Origin: Burkholderiales bacterium | GTDB lineage: Bacteria > Pseudomonadota > Gammaproteobacteria > Burkholderiales > Casimicrobiaceae | DNA: 64,000 nucleotides | NCBI GenBank assembly: GCA_905339295.1 | Contig: CAJPFI010000006.1 | Location: forward strand, 1-64,000 | Direction of reading: 5' to 3' | Shown here: one piece after another, positions 8,155-15,633 of the stretch | Numbering within the stretch: position 1 is the stretch's first letter | Layout of the letters: every line of letters begins with the position of its first letter | Position numbers and translations under genes: made by a program | Notes under the pieces: generated by a model | Database searches by the model: none | What the model saw: only the letters and a program-made list of their open reading frames with translations | Told to the model about the DNA's origin: nothing

Positions 8155-8232
8155 GCCGAACCCGCTGTTGCACCGGACCCGCGCAAGCGGGCTTTGCCCG
8201 CTCGCACGGGGCGGCGAGCGGCGGCGCTAGCC
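8155..8232 (+). other. attC-like site with strong central hairpin
   Basis: GCCGAAC (8155-8161) and GCTAGCC (8226-8232) are the outer cores. Inside is GTTGCACCGGACCCGC, and centrally a GCGGGC-TTT-GCCCGC type hairpin (8183-8199). The hairpin could also act as a transcription terminator for the upstream gene. Confidence 0.5.
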
Positions 8233-8249
8233 ATCGATCGCAACGACCC

Positions 8250-8762
8250 ATGAATCCGAAGGTCGCAATCCGGAGCGAAACCGACGCCGATGTGGGCGCA
8301 ATAACCGAAGTGACTGTCGCCGCATTCAGGACCCTGGAGGTCAGCAATCGCACTGAGCAGTTCATCATCATCGCGTTACGCGCCGCCAGGGCCCTGACGG
8401 TATCGCTCGTCGCGGAAGTGGATGGCCGCGTGATCGGACACATTGCGTTCTCGCCCGTGGCGATTTCGGACGGCACTCGAAACTGGTACGGCCTGGGGCC
8501 TGTATCGGTGTTGCCGGAGTACCAGCGGCAGGGCGCCGGCAAGGCCCTGATGCAGGAAGGACTTTCGCGGCTGAAAGATATGAATGCGCGAGGCTTCTGT
8601 GTTGTCGGACATCCGGATTACTACAGGAAATTCGGATTCAGGAATGTGCCTGGGCTTGTACTCGAGGGAGTGCCGCAGGAGTTCTTCTTCGCACTGTCGT
8701 TCGATGGGCATGTTCCGCGAGGCAGCGTCACCTTCCACGACGCCTTCAAAGCGAATGAATAG
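8250..8762 (+). CDS. GNAT family N-acetyltransferase (YhbS-like)
   Basis: 170 residues. The acetyl-CoA pyrophosphate loop is visible as VLPEYQRQGAGKALMQ (motif A, near residues 89-104), preceded by GLGPVSV. After it come GFCVVGHPDYYRKFGF, the YhbS-type signature, and a FFFALSFDG beta strand. The protein is predicted to transfer an acetyl group to an unknown amine. It is placed between two attC-like repeats. Confidence 0.82.
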   Translation: MNPKVAIRSETDADVGAITEVTVAAFRTLEVSNRTEQFIIIALRAARALTVSLVAEVDGRVIGHIAFSPVAISDGTRNWYGLGPVSVLPEYQRQGAGKALMQEGLSRLKDMNARGFCVVGHPDYYRKFGFRNVPGLVLEGVPQEFFFALSFDGHVPRGSVTFHDAFKANE

Positions 8763-8780
8763 CCACCGGGTACCCCAGGG

Positions 8781-8930
8781 GGCCAACCATTCGGCGGACC
8801 GGACCGCGCGCGAGCTGCGCCTGCGAATTCCGTCCGCCCCTTGGGCTCCGGCGACCGATGACCTCGACCGTCAGGCGGCTTCTTCGTCCGGACGTCGGTG
8901 GCGGCGGGCCGTTCAACTTGAGAGTTAGAC
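8781..8930 (+). other. attC-like site with exact R' core
   Basis: The R' core GTTAGAC at 8924-8930 matches GTTRRRY exactly and lies 7 bases before the next start codon. The left half is uncertain: GGCCAAC at 8781-8787 is a near R'' match, but a shorter site beginning near 8860 is possible. L' is GGGCCGTTCAACTTGAG (8906-8922). Confidence 0.5.
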
Positions 8931-8937
8931 GCCGGCC

Positions 8938-9378
8938 ATGCGCTCCGTCGAGATCGAATTGAGCGGCGAGTGGGATGCGGAGTTCGACGCCTTCCTGTCG
9001 GAACGCATCTACGAATTCAATTCGCACGCTACCGGGCTGTTCGATGGCAGGGCCATCGTGGGCCGGATTGGCGATGCGTCAGGGCGAACCATTGCGGGCG
9101 TGACCGGCCACACCTGGGGAGGTACCTGTCAAGTGACATACCTGTGGGTGCAGGAATCTCATCGCCGGCGTGGGCTGGGCCGCGCACTGCTCGGCGCCGT
9201 CGAAGTCGAAGCGCGCCGCCGTGATTGCACTCAGGTCGTCCTGGCAACGCACACCTTCCAGGCGGCTGGCTTCTACGAAACGCTAGGCTATCGCCAGCGC
9301 GCCGCGATACCCGACTACCCGATCGGCCATGCGCAGCTACTCTATGTCAAGAAACTCGTGGCGAGCGGCGCCGCCTGA
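8938..9378 (+). CDS. GNAT family N-acetyltransferase
   Basis: 146 residues. Motif A is VQESHRRRGLGRALLGAVE (near residues 71-89), preceded by YLWV. The C-terminal AAGFYETLGYRQRAAIPDYP is the usual GNAT motif B with the conserved tyrosine. The family resembles small acetyltransferases that modify drugs or small metabolites, but the acceptor cannot be assigned. The TGA stop is part of the next GCCTGAC core. The start lies 7 bases after an attC core, so translation probably depends on a short leader. Confidence 0.82.
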   Translation: MRSVEIELSGEWDAEFDAFLSERIYEFNSHATGLFDGRAIVGRIGDASGRTIAGVTGHTWGGTCQVTYLWVQESHRRRGLGRALLGAVEVEARRRDCTQVVLATHTFQAAGFYETLGYRQRAAIPDYPIGHAQLLYVKKLVASGAA

Positions 9379-9419
9379 CCCGCGGCCCGCCGGTCAGCTG
9401 GATTCCTCAGAGCGCCCCT
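9373..9419 (+). other. truncated attC-like site
   Basis: GCCTGAC (9373-9379) is followed directly by the right-arm-like sequence CGGCCCGCCGGTCAGC. The left arm and a clear R' core are missing. It looks like a site that lost its middle by deletion, which would fuse two cassettes. Confidence 0.35.
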
Positions 9420-9435
9420 TCGTGCACTCGCGGCG

Positions 9436-9705
9436 ATGAGAACGGTCATCCTGCTGGTGTTGCTGGCCTTCGCGGGTTGGTATGGCTACTCGCAATCCCA
9501 GCGTCGGGCGCAGGTGCCAGATACGGTCGCAGAGCCCGCTGTAGCGGAGAGTGCCCCGGATACCCGTTTCAGGTGCGACGGGCGAACGCATTGTTCCCAG
9601 ATGACCTCCTGCGCCGAGGCCACCTACTTCCTCGACAACTGCCCGGGCACCAGGATGGATGGAAACAACGACGGCGTTCCTTGCGAAAAGCAATGGTGCA
9701 AGTAG
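9436..9705 (+). CDS. Excalibur calcium-binding domain protein
   Basis: 89 residues. An N-terminal hydrophobic segment (MRTVILLVLLAFAGWYGYS) is a membrane anchor or uncleaved signal. The C-terminal 45 residues form an Excalibur domain: FRCDGRTHCSQM, CAEATYFLDNCPG, and the calcium-loop DGNNDGVPCEKQWC. Six cysteines are spaced as in the family, which binds calcium outside the cytoplasm and often accompanies nucleases; no nuclease domain is present here. A complete one-domain cassette gene. Confidence 0.85.
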   Translation: MRTVILLVLLAFAGWYGYSQSQRRAQVPDTVAEPAVAESAPDTRFRCDGRTHCSQMTSCAEATYFLDNCPGTRMDGNNDGVPCEKQWCK

Positions 9706-9744
9706 GCTTCATCGACTTCGGGCACGACGGCCCCGGCGCATCGC

Positions 9745-9826
9745 GCCCCGACCGGGCGGTGAGTGCGGGCGCGCCTCGGCGGGCCTTCGCCCGCCACTCG
9801 CGCGCCGGTTACCATTCACGTTGCGC
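9745..9826 (+). other. attC-like site with strong hairpin
   Basis: GTGCGGGCGCGCC (9762-9774) pairs with GGCGCG/CACTCGCGCGCC (9796-9807), enclosing a GGCGGGC-CTTC-GCCCGCC hairpin at 9778-9795. R' is GTTGCGC (9820-9826), one mismatch from consensus; R'' is CCCCGAC (9746-9752). The hairpin could also terminate transcription. Confidence 0.5.
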
Positions 9827-9911
9827 GTCAAGACGGCGCGTCACGCGCGTTCGACCCCCGGGCAGTCGCCGGATCGTAGAATTGCCGGCGAACTGAAGTG
9901 ATGGGGGTGTC

Positions 9912-10901
9912 TTGAGACGACCTCGCCGCAGGCAGTTTCTGGCAGGCGCAGGGGCGCTGCTTGCGGCGCCAATCGCGTCCCTCGCTCAACAGCGAACCAG
10001 GCATTATCGAATCGGAGTCCTGGTAGTGCCGTCGGCCATTGACTACGCCGTTCGAACCGACGCGCTGCGCACGGGTTTGATGGACCTGGGTTATGTGGAG
10101 GGCAAGAACACGCTCATTGAGTTTCGCTCGGCGGAGGGAAAGTTTGATCGACTGCCCGAGCTGGCCGCTGACCTCGTCCGTCAGGATGTCGACGTAATCG
10201 TAGTCGCAGGAACCCCGGCAATCCGTGCGACCAGGCAGGCAACCGGAACCATCCCGATTGTGATTGCCGCTGTGGGTGACGCCGTCGCTGGAGGGCTCGT
10301 GGCCAATCTCTCGCGGCCGGGCGGAAACATCACTGGTTCCACATACTTCGCCCGAGAGCTCGCCACCAAGCAACTCGAGCTACTCAAGGAGGCTTTTCCG
10401 CAAGTGACTCGGGTCGCAGTCATCTTCAATCCGAGCAATCCGGCGATGGGACCGACCTTGCAGGCTGTGGAATTGTCTGCAAGGTCGCTCAAGCTGGAGC
10501 TGGAGCAATTTCCGGTGCGAGAACCGCCGGACTTCGACGACGCGTTCGCGGCGATTGCCAAGAATCGCCATAGGACAGCCTTGATCATCGATGACCCGAT
10601 ATTGATCTCGAACGCCAGAGCATTGGCAGAATTGGCGGTGAAGCATCGGCTCGCAACCGGCGCGAATTTCGTCGAGTACGCGGAAGCGGGCGGCCTCATG
10701 TCCTACGGGGTGAATCTCATTGCGATGTGGCGTCGCGCCGCTGTTTTTGTGGACGCGATTCTCAAAGGCGCCAATCCCGGAGAGATCGCGGTGGAGCGCG
10801 CGACGAGATTCGATCTCGTCGTCAATCGCAAGACGGCTGAAGCGATCGGGGTCAGTATTGCACCATCGATACTCCTGCGCGCGCACCGGGTGATCGACTG
10901 A
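9912..10901 (+). CDS. PF04392-type ABC substrate-binding protein (cassette copy 4)
   Basis: 329 residues starting at TTG 9912, the only start that keeps the Tat-like signal RRPRRRQFLAGAGALLAAP intact. Landmarks: YRIGVLVVPS, LMDLGYVEGKNTLIE, IPIVIAAVGDAVAGG, LSRPGGNITGSTY, EAGGLMSYGVN and ILLRAHRVID. It is probably a periplasmic ligand-binding protein. The rare TTG start suggests low expression. As for the other copies, no permease or ATPase is near. Confidence 0.85.
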   Translation: MRRPRRRQFLAGAGALLAAPIASLAQQRTRHYRIGVLVVPSAIDYAVRTDALRTGLMDLGYVEGKNTLIEFRSAEGKFDRLPELAADLVRQDVDVIVVAGTPAIRATRQATGTIPIVIAAVGDAVAGGLVANLSRPGGNITGSTYFARELATKQLELLKEAFPQVTRVAVIFNPSNPAMGPTLQAVELSARSLKLELEQFPVREPPDFDDAFAAIAKNRHRTALIIDDPILISNARALAELAVKHRLATGANFVEYAEAGGLMSYGVNLIAMWRRAAVFVDAILKGANPGEIAVERATRFDLVVNRKTAEAIGVSIAPSILLRAHRVID

Positions 10902-10947
10902 GCGCTACTGACCAGATTCGGAATCTTGGTATGCCGAGCGGACTGAC

Positions 10948-11038
10948 GCCCGACCCCGCGTTCGAACGGACGCGCCGGCCTGCGACTACTCGCATGCGGG
11001 CGTCGCGCGGGCGCGCCGCTCGGCGTCAAGCGTTGTGC
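10948..11038 (+). other. attC-like site
   Basis: GCCCGAC (10948-10954); stem GTTCGAACGGACGCGCC (10960-10976) against GGCGCGCCGCTCGG (11010-11023) with an unpaired A; R' GTTGTGC (11032-11038), one mismatch. The length is 91 bp, as for three other sites. Confidence 0.65.
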
Positions 11039-11092
11039 GGCATGAGTCTATAGTTGCTGGCCAGCAAGCCATCGTAGACACGGACGATTGCC

Positions 11093-12082
11093 ATGCAAAC
11101 ACCAGGAGAGTCGGGGAATGGCCGCTCGGCTGAACTCCTTCGACGCAAACGCAGGCCGGTGCTCCTGCTGGTTCTGGTTCTGCTGGCGGCAGGGTTGGTC
11201 CTGCCGTATCTGCTCATCAACGACGAGCCGGCATGGCTCGACGATGCGGCTCGCGCCGCAGCAACGGGCACGTTTGCGAGACTGTCGGCAGGTCACACGT
11301 ACTACGAGGTAGCAGGCGCAGATGGTGCACAAACGGTCGTGCTGGTTCATGGCACCACGATCCCGTCCTTCGACTGGGACCGCAATTTTCAGGTGCTGGC
11401 ACAGACAGGATTGCGCGTCGTGCGGTACGACCTCTATGGCCGAGGCCTTTCGGACCGACCAGCCGCACGTTACGATCCAGACTTCTTCGTGAAGCAGCTC
11501 GACGAGCTCCTTGCAGCGGTTGCGCCTGGCGGACCCGTGGACCTGGTCGGCTTTTCGCTGGGCGGCATCGTGGTGTCCGAGTTCACCAGGCGTCATCCCA
11601 GCCGGGTGCGAAGAGTCGTGCTGATCTCTCCGGCGGGAGTCGGCACCGACTTGCCGCTGGCGGCCAGGTTGGCGATGGCGCCTGGCGTGGGCGAATACAT
11701 CATGCGCGTCGCCGGTACCCGACAGCTAATGCCCTCGCGCCGCAACCTGCGCCATCCGGATCGGTATCCTGACTTCGATGCGACTTACTTGAAGACCATT
11801 CGATCCCAGGGCTCGCGCCGAGCGGTGCTTGAAAGCCTGAGGAACATGCCGTTCAACGGGTACGAGCCGGGCTATCGGGCATTGGGGACACCCGGAAAAC
11901 CGATCCTCCTCGCGTGGGGACGGCATGACGGCGTCGTTCCTTTCTCCAGCAGCGAACGCGTGCGGGAGCTGGTCGGCCCTGCACGTGTCGTGGCCATCGA
12001 CGACGCTGGACACCTGTCCAACTACGAACGCCCCGATATCGTGAATGCCGCGTTGGTGGATTTTCTTGCGAGCGGAGACTGA
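11093..12082 (+). CDS. alpha/beta hydrolase with N-terminal membrane anchor
   Basis: 329 residues. One membrane segment (residues 24-40, VLLLVLVLLAAGLVLPY) precedes a periplasm-facing hydrolase domain. The oxyanion region is VLVHGTT near residue 84, the nucleophile elbow GFSLGG near residue 149 provides the serine, WGRHDGVVP carries the acid, and DAGHLSNYE the histidine. The catalytic triad is therefore complete. Epoxide-hydrolase/haloperoxidase-like proteins share this order; the substrate is unknown. It is the largest cassette gene with an enzyme fold. Confidence 0.82.
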   Translation: MQTPGESGNGRSAELLRRKRRPVLLLVLVLLAAGLVLPYLLINDEPAWLDDAARAAATGTFARLSAGHTYYEVAGADGAQTVVLVHGTTIPSFDWDRNFQVLAQTGLRVVRYDLYGRGLSDRPAARYDPDFFVKQLDELLAAVAPGGPVDLVGFSLGGIVVSEFTRRHPSRVRRVVLISPAGVGTDLPLAARLAMAPGVGEYIMRVAGTRQLMPSRRNLRHPDRYPDFDATYLKTIRSQGSRRAVLESLRNMPFNGYEPGYRALGTPGKPILLAWGRHDGVVPFSSSERVRELVGPARVVAIDDAGHLSNYERPDIVNAALVDFLASGD

Positions 12083-12108
12083 AGGCAAACGCCGGCAGTG
12101 TGCCTGCC

Positions 12109-12186
12109 GCCCGACAAGCAGTTCCAGCGGGACGTCGACGGCCGCCTGCGGCGTCTGTCGCCGCCGGCTGAAATGTGGCGTCAACT
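12109..12186 (+). other. attC-like site
   Basis: GCCCGAC (12109-12115); stem TTCCAGCGGGACGTCGAC (12122-12139) against GTCGCCGCCGGCTGAA (12158-12172); R' GTCAACT (12180-12186), degenerate. The following gene has a strong AGGAGG ribosome-binding site at 12191. Confidence 0.5.
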
Positions 12187-12200
12187 GGCCAGGAGGCGCG

Positions 12201-13052
12201 ATGACGAGCACGGTCGATCCCTTCGGAAGAACCGACAAACTCGACAACGGCATGCTCGAGGCACTCGTGCTGCGGTTCGAAGCCCGCGGAAAGCACCCGC
12301 AGTTCTCGAAGATGCTGCGTGATTACCTGGACGCAATGGACATTGGCGCTACTGCCACGGTGCTGGATGTCGGCTGCGGGACCGGTCTGGCGGCCCGAGC
12401 CATCGCGCGCCGCGCGAGCTTCAACGGTACGGTAACCGGCGTCGATCTCAGTCCCTACCTGGTGGCCGCGGCGAAGCGGTTGGCTGCCGAGGAGGGCGTC
12501 GCCGAGCGCCTGGACTTCCGCACCGGAGATGTCCACAAGCTCGACTTTTCCGATGGCAGTTTCGACGCCCTTGTCGCGCATACGCTGTTGAGTCACGTCG
12601 AAGACCCGCTGTCCGTACTCAAGGAGGCAGCCCGGGTCGTGAGGCCCGGGGGCACGGTCGGCATCTTCGACGGCGACTATGCGTCGTTGACTTTCGGTCA
12701 CGCGGACCCGGACAAGGGAAAGGCCCTGGACGAAGCCTTGATAAGCGCCCTGGTCACGAACCCGCGGGTCATGCGTCAGTTGCCGCGATTCGTGCGCGCG
12801 GCCGGGCTGGAACTCCTCGCATGCTTCTCATGGGTCTTGTCGGAGGCCGGTGGCGCAAACTTCTGGTCATCTGCCATAGAGGCTTATCGGAAGCTGGTGC
12901 CAAAGTCGGGGGTGATGTCGGAAGAGGAGGCGAATGCCTGGGCCGCCGCCCTGAGAAGCGACTCCGACGAGGGCGTGTTTTTCGGCAGCAGCAACTACTA
13001 CGCCTTTGTCGCGCGACGTCCTTTGGGGCCATACGGGCGAGCGGCCGGCTGA
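12201..13052 (+). CDS. class I SAM-dependent methyltransferase
   Basis: 283 residues from ATG 12201, which is preceded by a strong AGGAGG. Motif I VLDVGCGTGLAARAIA is near residue 53, the acidic loop VTGVDLSPY follows, then FDALVAHTLLSHVEDP (motif II region) and VRPGGTVGIFDGDYAS (motif III). The C-terminal 90 residues are alpha-helical and family-specific. It resembles UbiE/Methyltransf_11 enzymes acting on small molecules. The stop TGA is part of the following GGCTGAC core. It is unlike the neighbouring methyltransferase at 13141, so the pair is not a recent duplication. Confidence 0.85.
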   Translation: MTSTVDPFGRTDKLDNGMLEALVLRFEARGKHPQFSKMLRDYLDAMDIGATATVLDVGCGTGLAARAIARRASFNGTVTGVDLSPYLVAAAKRLAAEEGVAERLDFRTGDVHKLDFSDGSFDALVAHTLLSHVEDPLSVLKEAARVVRPGGTVGIFDGDYASLTFGHADPDKGKALDEALISALVTNPRVMRQLPRFVRAAGLELLACFSWVLSEAGGANFWSSAIEAYRKLVPKSGVMSEEEANAWAAALRSDSDEGVFFGSSNYYAFVARRPLGPYGRAAG

Positions 13053-13110
13053 CAACGGCATGCGGCCGACGCGCAAAGTGCCGCGCGCGGCTGATGCCGA
13101 CCTGACGACG
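13047..13110 (+). other. attC-like site with lost right core
   Basis: GGCTGAC (13047-13053) holds the stop codon of the upstream gene. CGGCATGCGGCCGACGCGC (13056-13074) pairs almost completely with GCGCGCGGCTGATGCCG (13083-13099). The expected R' near 13104-13110 is not recognisable. Confidence 0.5.
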
Positions 13111-13140
13111 CGAAGCGAAGAACACGACGCGAACAAGCCG

Positions 13141-13932
13141 ATGCTACAGGCTCAGATCGACGCCGCGAGCGCTTACGAGGCGCTGTTCGTGCCCGCGCTC
13201 TTCGGGCAATGGGCTCCGAAAGTAGCGGACGCCGCGCAGATCCGGCCTGGTCAACGAGTGCTGGATGTTGCCTGCGGCACAGGGATTCTTGCGCGTGAAA
13301 TCGCCAGACGAATCGGATCGGCCGGGCGTGTCGTGGGGGTTGACCCGAGCGCCGGAATGATTGCGGTAGCGAAACGGCTCGCGCCGGCCATCGAGTGGCG
13401 AGAGGGAGTCGCCGAGTCGCTGCCGTACCCTGATCAATCCTTCGACGTCGTCGTGAGCCAGTTTGGCCTCATGTTCTTCACGGATCGGCGCCAGGCCCTT
13501 CGCGAGATGCTTCGCGTCCTGGCTCCCGGAGGACGCCTGGCCGTTGCGGTCTGGGACTCGCTCGACAACCTGCCGGCGTACTCGTCCGAAGTCGGGCTCC
13601 TGGAGCGAGCGGCGGGTCGGCAGGCGGCGGATGCCCTGCGTGCGCCATTCGTGCTCGGCAATCGGAAGGTCCTGGCCACGTTGTTCTCGGAAGCCGGGGT
13701 GACCGCAGCCGAGATCACCACTCATCACGGGATGGCGCGGTTCCCCGGCATTCGTACCATGGTCGAAGCCGACCTCAGGGGCTGGCTGCCGGTGATGGGA
13801 GTCATCCTGACCGAGGATCGGATTGGCCGCATCCTGCAGGAAGCCGAGCTGGCTCTCAGGGACTACTCTGCTGCCGATGGACGGGTTACGTTTCAGCTGT
13901 CGGCGCATCTCGTCAGCGCGACGAAGGCCTGA
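13141..13932 (+). CDS. class I SAM-dependent methyltransferase (UbiE-like)
   Basis: 263 residues if ATG 13141 is used; family members usually begin about here, before AAYEALFVPALFGQW. Motif I VLDVACGTGILAREIA is followed by VVGVDPSAGMIAVA, LPYPDQSFDVVVSQFGLMFF and LAPGGRLAVAVWDSL. This order is typical of menaquinone/ubiquinone-type C-methyltransferases and related small-molecule enzymes. An upstream in-frame start exists at 13006 but would overlap the previous gene and its attC. The stop TGA lies inside a GCCTGAC at 13927-13933. Confidence 0.82.
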   Translation: MLQAQIDAASAYEALFVPALFGQWAPKVADAAQIRPGQRVLDVACGTGILAREIARRIGSAGRVVGVDPSAGMIAVAKRLAPAIEWREGVAESLPYPDQSFDVVVSQFGLMFFTDRRQALREMLRVLAPGGRLAVAVWDSLDNLPAYSSEVGLLERAAGRQAADALRAPFVLGNRKVLATLFSEAGVTAAEITTHHGMARFPGIRTMVEADLRGWLPVMGVILTEDRIGRILQEAELALRDYSAADGRVTFQLSAHLVSATKA

Positions 13933-13950
13933 CATATTGCGAGGTGCGCC

Positions 13951-14010
13951 GTCTGACAGCAGCGTGCAGCGGACGGCGCGATGCGCCGCCGTTGATTGTG
14001 ATCGTTGGAC
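13951..14010 (+). other. attC-like site with exact R' core
   Basis: GTCTGAC (13951-13957) pairs with GTTGGAC (14004-14010), an exact GTTRRRY match. The stem is GCAGCGGACGGCGCG (13966-13980) against GCGCCGCCGTTG (13983-13994), with one unpaired A and a tight 2-base turn. At 60 bp this is the most canonical site in the window. Confidence 0.75.
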
Positions 14011-14032
14011 ACATACTTCCGAGGATTCGATC

Positions 14033-14542
14033 GTGACATCGACGGAATCTGACTACCTGCTGCGACTCGCAACCCTCTCGTTGTCGCTGGTCGGCTTTTC
14101 GGCAGTGGTCGTCACCCTCAGAGGTGCGCTGGGGGGCGAACTTTCCGATCGGCACCTCCGCCTGGTGCGACTCTACATCGAAGGCGGCCTCCTGGTTACC
14201 GCGCTGGCTTTGGCTCCCACACTTCTGAGTCTCCTTCATGTCCCTGACACCGTCACCTGGCGCCTGTCCAGCGCGGTCGCCGCCTTGATCTTCAGCTTCG
14301 TTCTCCTGATCCAGTTTCGCCGTCGCCGTACCGTCGAGCCGGGCCCATTTCCGGCATGGGTCGTCATCATCTACGTCTTTTCGGTCGTCGCGGTTGCGGG
14401 GCTCTGGCTCAACGCAGCAGGAATCCCCTTCCCGCCGAGTCTCGGCCCTTACGCCGTTGTCCTGACGTGGGCTCTTTGTGTCTTCGGATTCATCTTCGTC
14501 AGAACCATTGAGCTATTCCTGCATCGCGCGCCTCACGCCTGA
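14033..14542 (+). CDS. small integral membrane protein
   Basis: 169 residues from GTG 14033. Four to five hydrophobic segments are visible: LLRLATLSLSLVGFSAVVVT, GGLLVTALALAPTLLSLL, SSAVAALIFSFVLLI, WVVIIYVFSVVAVAGLWL and YAVVLTWALCVFGFIFV. A basic loop (QFRRRRTVEP) lies between the third and fourth. The N-terminal pattern SLSLVGFSAVVVTLRGALGG recurs in uncharacterised membrane proteins I recall from accessory regions, but I cannot assign a function. It starts 22 bases after a canonical attC core. Confidence 0.7.
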   Translation: MTSTESDYLLRLATLSLSLVGFSAVVVTLRGALGGELSDRHLRLVRLYIEGGLLVTALALAPTLLSLLHVPDTVTWRLSSAVAALIFSFVLLIQFRRRRTVEPGPFPAWVVIIYVFSVVAVAGLWLNAAGIPFPPSLGPYAVVLTWALCVFGFIFVRTIELFLHRAPHA

Positions 14543-14686
14543 GGCGGTCATCTGATAATGTGTGCCTGGCATGGGCTTCGAGGGGACGGTCGCAAGCTCG
14601 CTTGACTCGCTCGCGGTTCCATCGTCGCGTTACTCCTCGGCCGCCGTTCAAGGGCGGCGATGAATCGAGCGAGGTCGCTGAGTGCC

Positions 14687-14777
14687 GCCCAACCCTGCGC
14701 TCGACCGGACGTCCCGATGCGCCGCCTCGACCGGGCGAGCTTCGGCACGACCCGCCGGTTAGCCTGATACGCCAGGC
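14687..14777 (+). other. attC-like site with exact R'' core
   Basis: GCCCAAC (14687-14693) is an exact RYYYAAC core. The stem GCGCTCGACCGGACG (14698-14712) pairs imperfectly with the CGACCCGCCGGTTAGC region (14748-14764). R' is GCCAGGC (14771-14777), two transitions from GTTAGGC. The total length is 91 bp. The 144 bases between the preceding stop and this site contain nothing I recognise. Confidence 0.55.
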
Positions 14778-14812
14778 GTCGAGGAACTCACTCTTCGCAC
14801 GGCACGGCGCAA

Positions 14813-15493
14813 ATGCCCCTGCTCGGACAAGCCGCGATGCTTTTGTTGTTCGATGTCGTTCGGGACGCGATTCCCGAGCACGACGACTGGCATACGCACG
14901 AACACCTTCCGGAGAGGCTTTCCATTCCGGGCTTCGTCCGTGGAACCCGGTGGGTGGCGTCAAGCGGGCAGCCCGGATACTTCGTGATGTACGAGGTCGA
15001 GCAACTCGCCACCCTGACGTCCAGCGCCTATCTCGAGCGGCTGAACAATCCAACCCCATGGACGTCGAAAATGATGCCCAGCTATCGGGGCATGAACAGG
15101 GGCTTCTGTTCCGTGGCGGGGAGTTTCGGTGTCGGCATGGGTCATGCCGGTCTGCTGATACGGTTCAGTCCGGCGACAGGAGCGGAGTCCTTGCTGCGCG
15201 AGTGGCTGCTCCAGGACATTCTGCCTCGGCTTCCCTCGAGACCCGGGATCGGCAGCGTCCATCTGTTCGAGGGGGCGTCGACGCCATCGATGACAGCCGA
15301 ACAGCGTCTCCGAGGTGCCGACGCCGGCGTTGACCGGGCGTTGCTGGTCACGGGATACAGTCAGGACGCCCTGGCAAGCCTCATGCGAGTCGAGCTCGAC
15401 GACACGCAACTCGAAACACGCGGCGCCACAGGCGTTCTCGGTGCAATGTACCGAATGGAGTACTCGGTCATCCGACGGGAGGTCGAGGCCTGA
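14813..15493 (+). CDS. hypothetical protein, two EthD-like/dimeric-barrel repeats
   Basis: 226 residues. The first half (AMLLLFDVVRDAIPEHDDWH, then HEHLPERLSIPGFVRGTRW) has the short beta-helix layout and HEHLPE motif of dimeric alpha-beta barrel proteins such as EthD-like domains. The second half repeats it more weakly (AGLLIRFSPATGAESLLREW, PRLPSRPGIGSVHLFEG). Such proteins often detoxify or bind small organic molecules. The function is unknown. The stop TGA is in a GCCTGAC core. Confidence 0.6.
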   Translation: MPLLGQAAMLLLFDVVRDAIPEHDDWHTHEHLPERLSIPGFVRGTRWVASSGQPGYFVMYEVEQLATLTSSAYLERLNNPTPWTSKMMPSYRGMNRGFCSVAGSFGVGMGHAGLLIRFSPATGAESLLREWLLQDILPRLPSRPGIGSVHLFEGASTPSMTAEQRLRGADAGVDRALLVTGYSQDALASLMRVELDDTQLETRGATGVLGAMYRMEYSVIRREVEA

Positions 15494-15577
15494 CCGGGCG
15501 GTCGACCGGACGCGCCGATTCATGTCTTTTGCCCGGGCAACGTTCGTCCGGCGCGCCGGTTGCCTTTCACGTCGGGC
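15488..15577 (+). other. attC-like site
   Basis: GCCTGAC (15488-15494); stem GGTCGACCGGACGCGCCG (15500-15517) against CGGCGCGCCGGTTGCC (15549-15564) with one unpaired A; R' GTCGGGC (15571-15577), T-to-C relative to GTTGGGC. The stem pairing is nearly complete, and the 90-bp length matches the site at 4872. Confidence 0.7.
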
Positions 15578-15633
15578 CCGTGGCAGGCAATCGGCGTGCG
15601 GTGAATACGTCGGACCTTGAGGAGGGACAGTCC

